DNA from: Candidatus Methanovirga meridionalis
Lineage (GTDB): Archaea > Methanobacteriota > Methanobacteria > Methanobacteriales > Methanobacteriaceae
NCBI GenBank assembly: GCA_031289325.1
Contig: JAITPS010000154.1
Location: forward strand, 1 to 14,439
Length of the DNA stretch: 14,439 nucleotides
Direction of reading: 5' to 3'
The first letter of the stretch is position 1; the number at the start of each line of letters is the position of its first letter. Made by a program: the position numbers and the translations under genes. Under the pieces are notes generated by a model. The model worked only from the letters and a program-made list of their open reading frames with translations. It made no database searches and was not told where the DNA came from. This document shows positions 13,521 to 14,439 of the stretch, piece after piece.

Positions 13521-13756
13521 TCATTATGAAAAAGTTCTTGAAAAAGTTCTTAAATTTTGAACGATAAATTTTTTTATTAAATTATTTAATTTTAAATATT
13601 AATTTATAAAAATCCATAATTTCAAATTTTAAATAATATAAACTTATTTTAAATAATATAAACTTATTTTAATTAATATAATTAATTTTAAATAAATATA
13701 TTTTAATAATATTTATTTTTAAAAAAGTTATTTGTTAAGAACTTTATCAAAACCAC
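13521..13756 (-). repeat. Dispersed MITE-like intergenic repeat, copy F (reverse orientation)
   Basis: In the + direction it begins TCATTATGAAAAAGTTCTTG and ends TTTATCAAAACCAC, which read on the minus strand is GTGGTTTTGATAAAGTTCTT, the cleanest left end in the window. The AAAAAGTTCTTGA near the start is duplicated (GAAAAAGTTCTT twice in tandem). About two to three 20-bp units of TTTTAAATAATATAAACTTA type lie in the interior. It sits in the 377-bp spacer between the convergent hypA and permease genes, starting 37 bp after the hypA stop. From 13757 to 13861 I see nothing else of note. Confidence 0.85.
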
Positions 13757-13861
13757 AATATTCAAAAGTAATGATTAATTACAACATTTTTACATCACTA
13801 TAATTATTTTTGCAAAAATTTAAATTTCTACAATATAATATGAAAAATATTCTTTAAATAG

Positions 13862-14439
13862 CTATTTATTAATAGTTTTAAGATTTATTTCATCTAATGG
13901 AATAAATTTACTTTTATATTTTAATTTGTAGTATATGAATAATGTAATGAATATTACAACTGGAATGTATGAATATAATGTGCTTATATAATTGTCGTAG
14001 AGACCTGAAATTAGATTGTAGATTAACATTCCAATAGAAGAAAAAATAACTATTATTGAACTTATTGGGAATAATTTTCCTTTAAATTTTAACTCATTTA
14101 AATCAAAACCTTGTTTTATATATGCTCTTCTAAAACGATAGTGACTTAATCCAATGTATGACCATAAGAGCAGAAAACTTATTCCTACTCCACTAATTAG
14201 AATCAAATATGCTTCATAACCTATTATTCCAATTACTATACATACAATCCCAGTGATCAATGAGATTATTGTTGAAAAATAAGGTATTCCATTTTTACTT
14301 GAAATGAACTTTTTTGGTGCGAATCCTTCTTTTCCAAGTGAATAGAGTATTCTTGTAGAAGCATAAAAAGCTGCATTACCTGCCGATAAAACAACAATTA
14401 AAATAATAAAATTCATAATAGATTCAGCAGCTGGTAAAT
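13862..14439 (-). CDS. APC-family amino acid permease, C-terminal part (5' end outside window)
   Basis: A membrane transporter for amino acids of the amino acid-polyamine-organocation superfamily. The frame remains open to the window edge (LPAAESIMNFIILIVVLS...), so the Met at 14416 is internal and the true start lies upstream, beyond 14439. The visible about 191 residues contain the conserved LSAGNAAFYASTRILYSLGKEGFAPKKF block and the loop signature SYIGLSHYRFRRAYIKQG. There are about five hydrophobic segments: the first in the visible edge, then around IPYFSTIISLITGIVCIVIG, AYLILISGVGISFLLLWSYI, FPISSIIVIFSSIGMLIYNL and YIPVVIFITLFIYY. The end is polar and Lys-rich. This agrees with the last third of a 12-TM permease of about 450-490 aa. 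Substrate cannot be told. It converges with hypA across repeat copy F. Confidence 0.9.
   Translation of the reverse strand, partial: LPAAESIMNFIILIVVLSAGNAAFYASTRILYSLGKEGFAPKKFISSKNGIPYFSTIISLITGIVCIVIGIIGYEAYLILISGVGISFLLLWSYIGLSHYRFRRAYIKQGFDLNELKFKGKLFPISSIIVIFSSIGMLIYNLISGLYDNYISTLYSYIPVVIFITLFIYYKLKYKSKFIPLDEINLKTINK

Overview
The window looks like a chromosomal segment of a hydrogenotrophic or methylotrophic methanogen of the order Methanobacteriales, most likely Methanosphaera or a close relative such as Methanobrevibacter. The evidence is an HdrA-type heterodisulfide reductase subunit, an archaeal FEN-1 with a PIP box, a methanogen DUF356 protein next to hypA, a very AT-rich composition, and start codons preceded by GTGAT or GGTGAT (complementary to the archaeal 16S rRNA 3' end). 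The order is well supported; the genus is an inference.

Layout. 1-120: a 15-bp minisatellite. 187-972: an unrecognised membrane-anchored protein. 1358-2920: a broken AAA-ATPase/PD-(D/E)XK gene, flanked by inverted copies of an intergenic repeat. 3710-3793: a tiny ORF or gene relic. 3870-6200 (minus): an HdrA paralogue with a C-terminal MvhD-like domain that has no cysteines. 6902-7999: chorismate synthase (aroC). 8017-8994 (minus): flap endonuclease 1, convergent with aroC. 8995-10077: a repeat-filled spacer. 10078-11814: two adjacent genes for surface or membrane-tethered proteins of unknown role. 11815-12533: a spacer with 51-bp hairpin-bearing tandem repeats. 12534-13484: DUF356 gene plus hypA, probably one transcription unit. 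13862-14439 (minus): the C-terminal part of an APC-family amino acid permease, cut by the window edge.

The genes are mostly ordinary housekeeping or energy-metabolism functions and do not form one pathway. HdrA and HypA both belong to hydrogenase-linked methanogen energy metabolism, HypA by delivering nickel to hydrogenases, but they lie about 7 kb apart in different units.

The most unusual content is structural. (1) A dispersed, AT-only, MITE-like repeat family has imperfect terminal inverted repeats built around AAAGTTCTTAA and an internal 20-bp variable-number repeat. Complete or near-complete copies lie at 1026-1289, 2950-3657, 9648-9850 and 13521-13756, with fragments elsewhere. (2) The HdrA carries a degenerate MvhD module. 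(3) The ATPase gene has three +1 homopolymer frameshifts that together restore the original frame. I found no rRNA, tRNA, CRISPR array or intact transposase.
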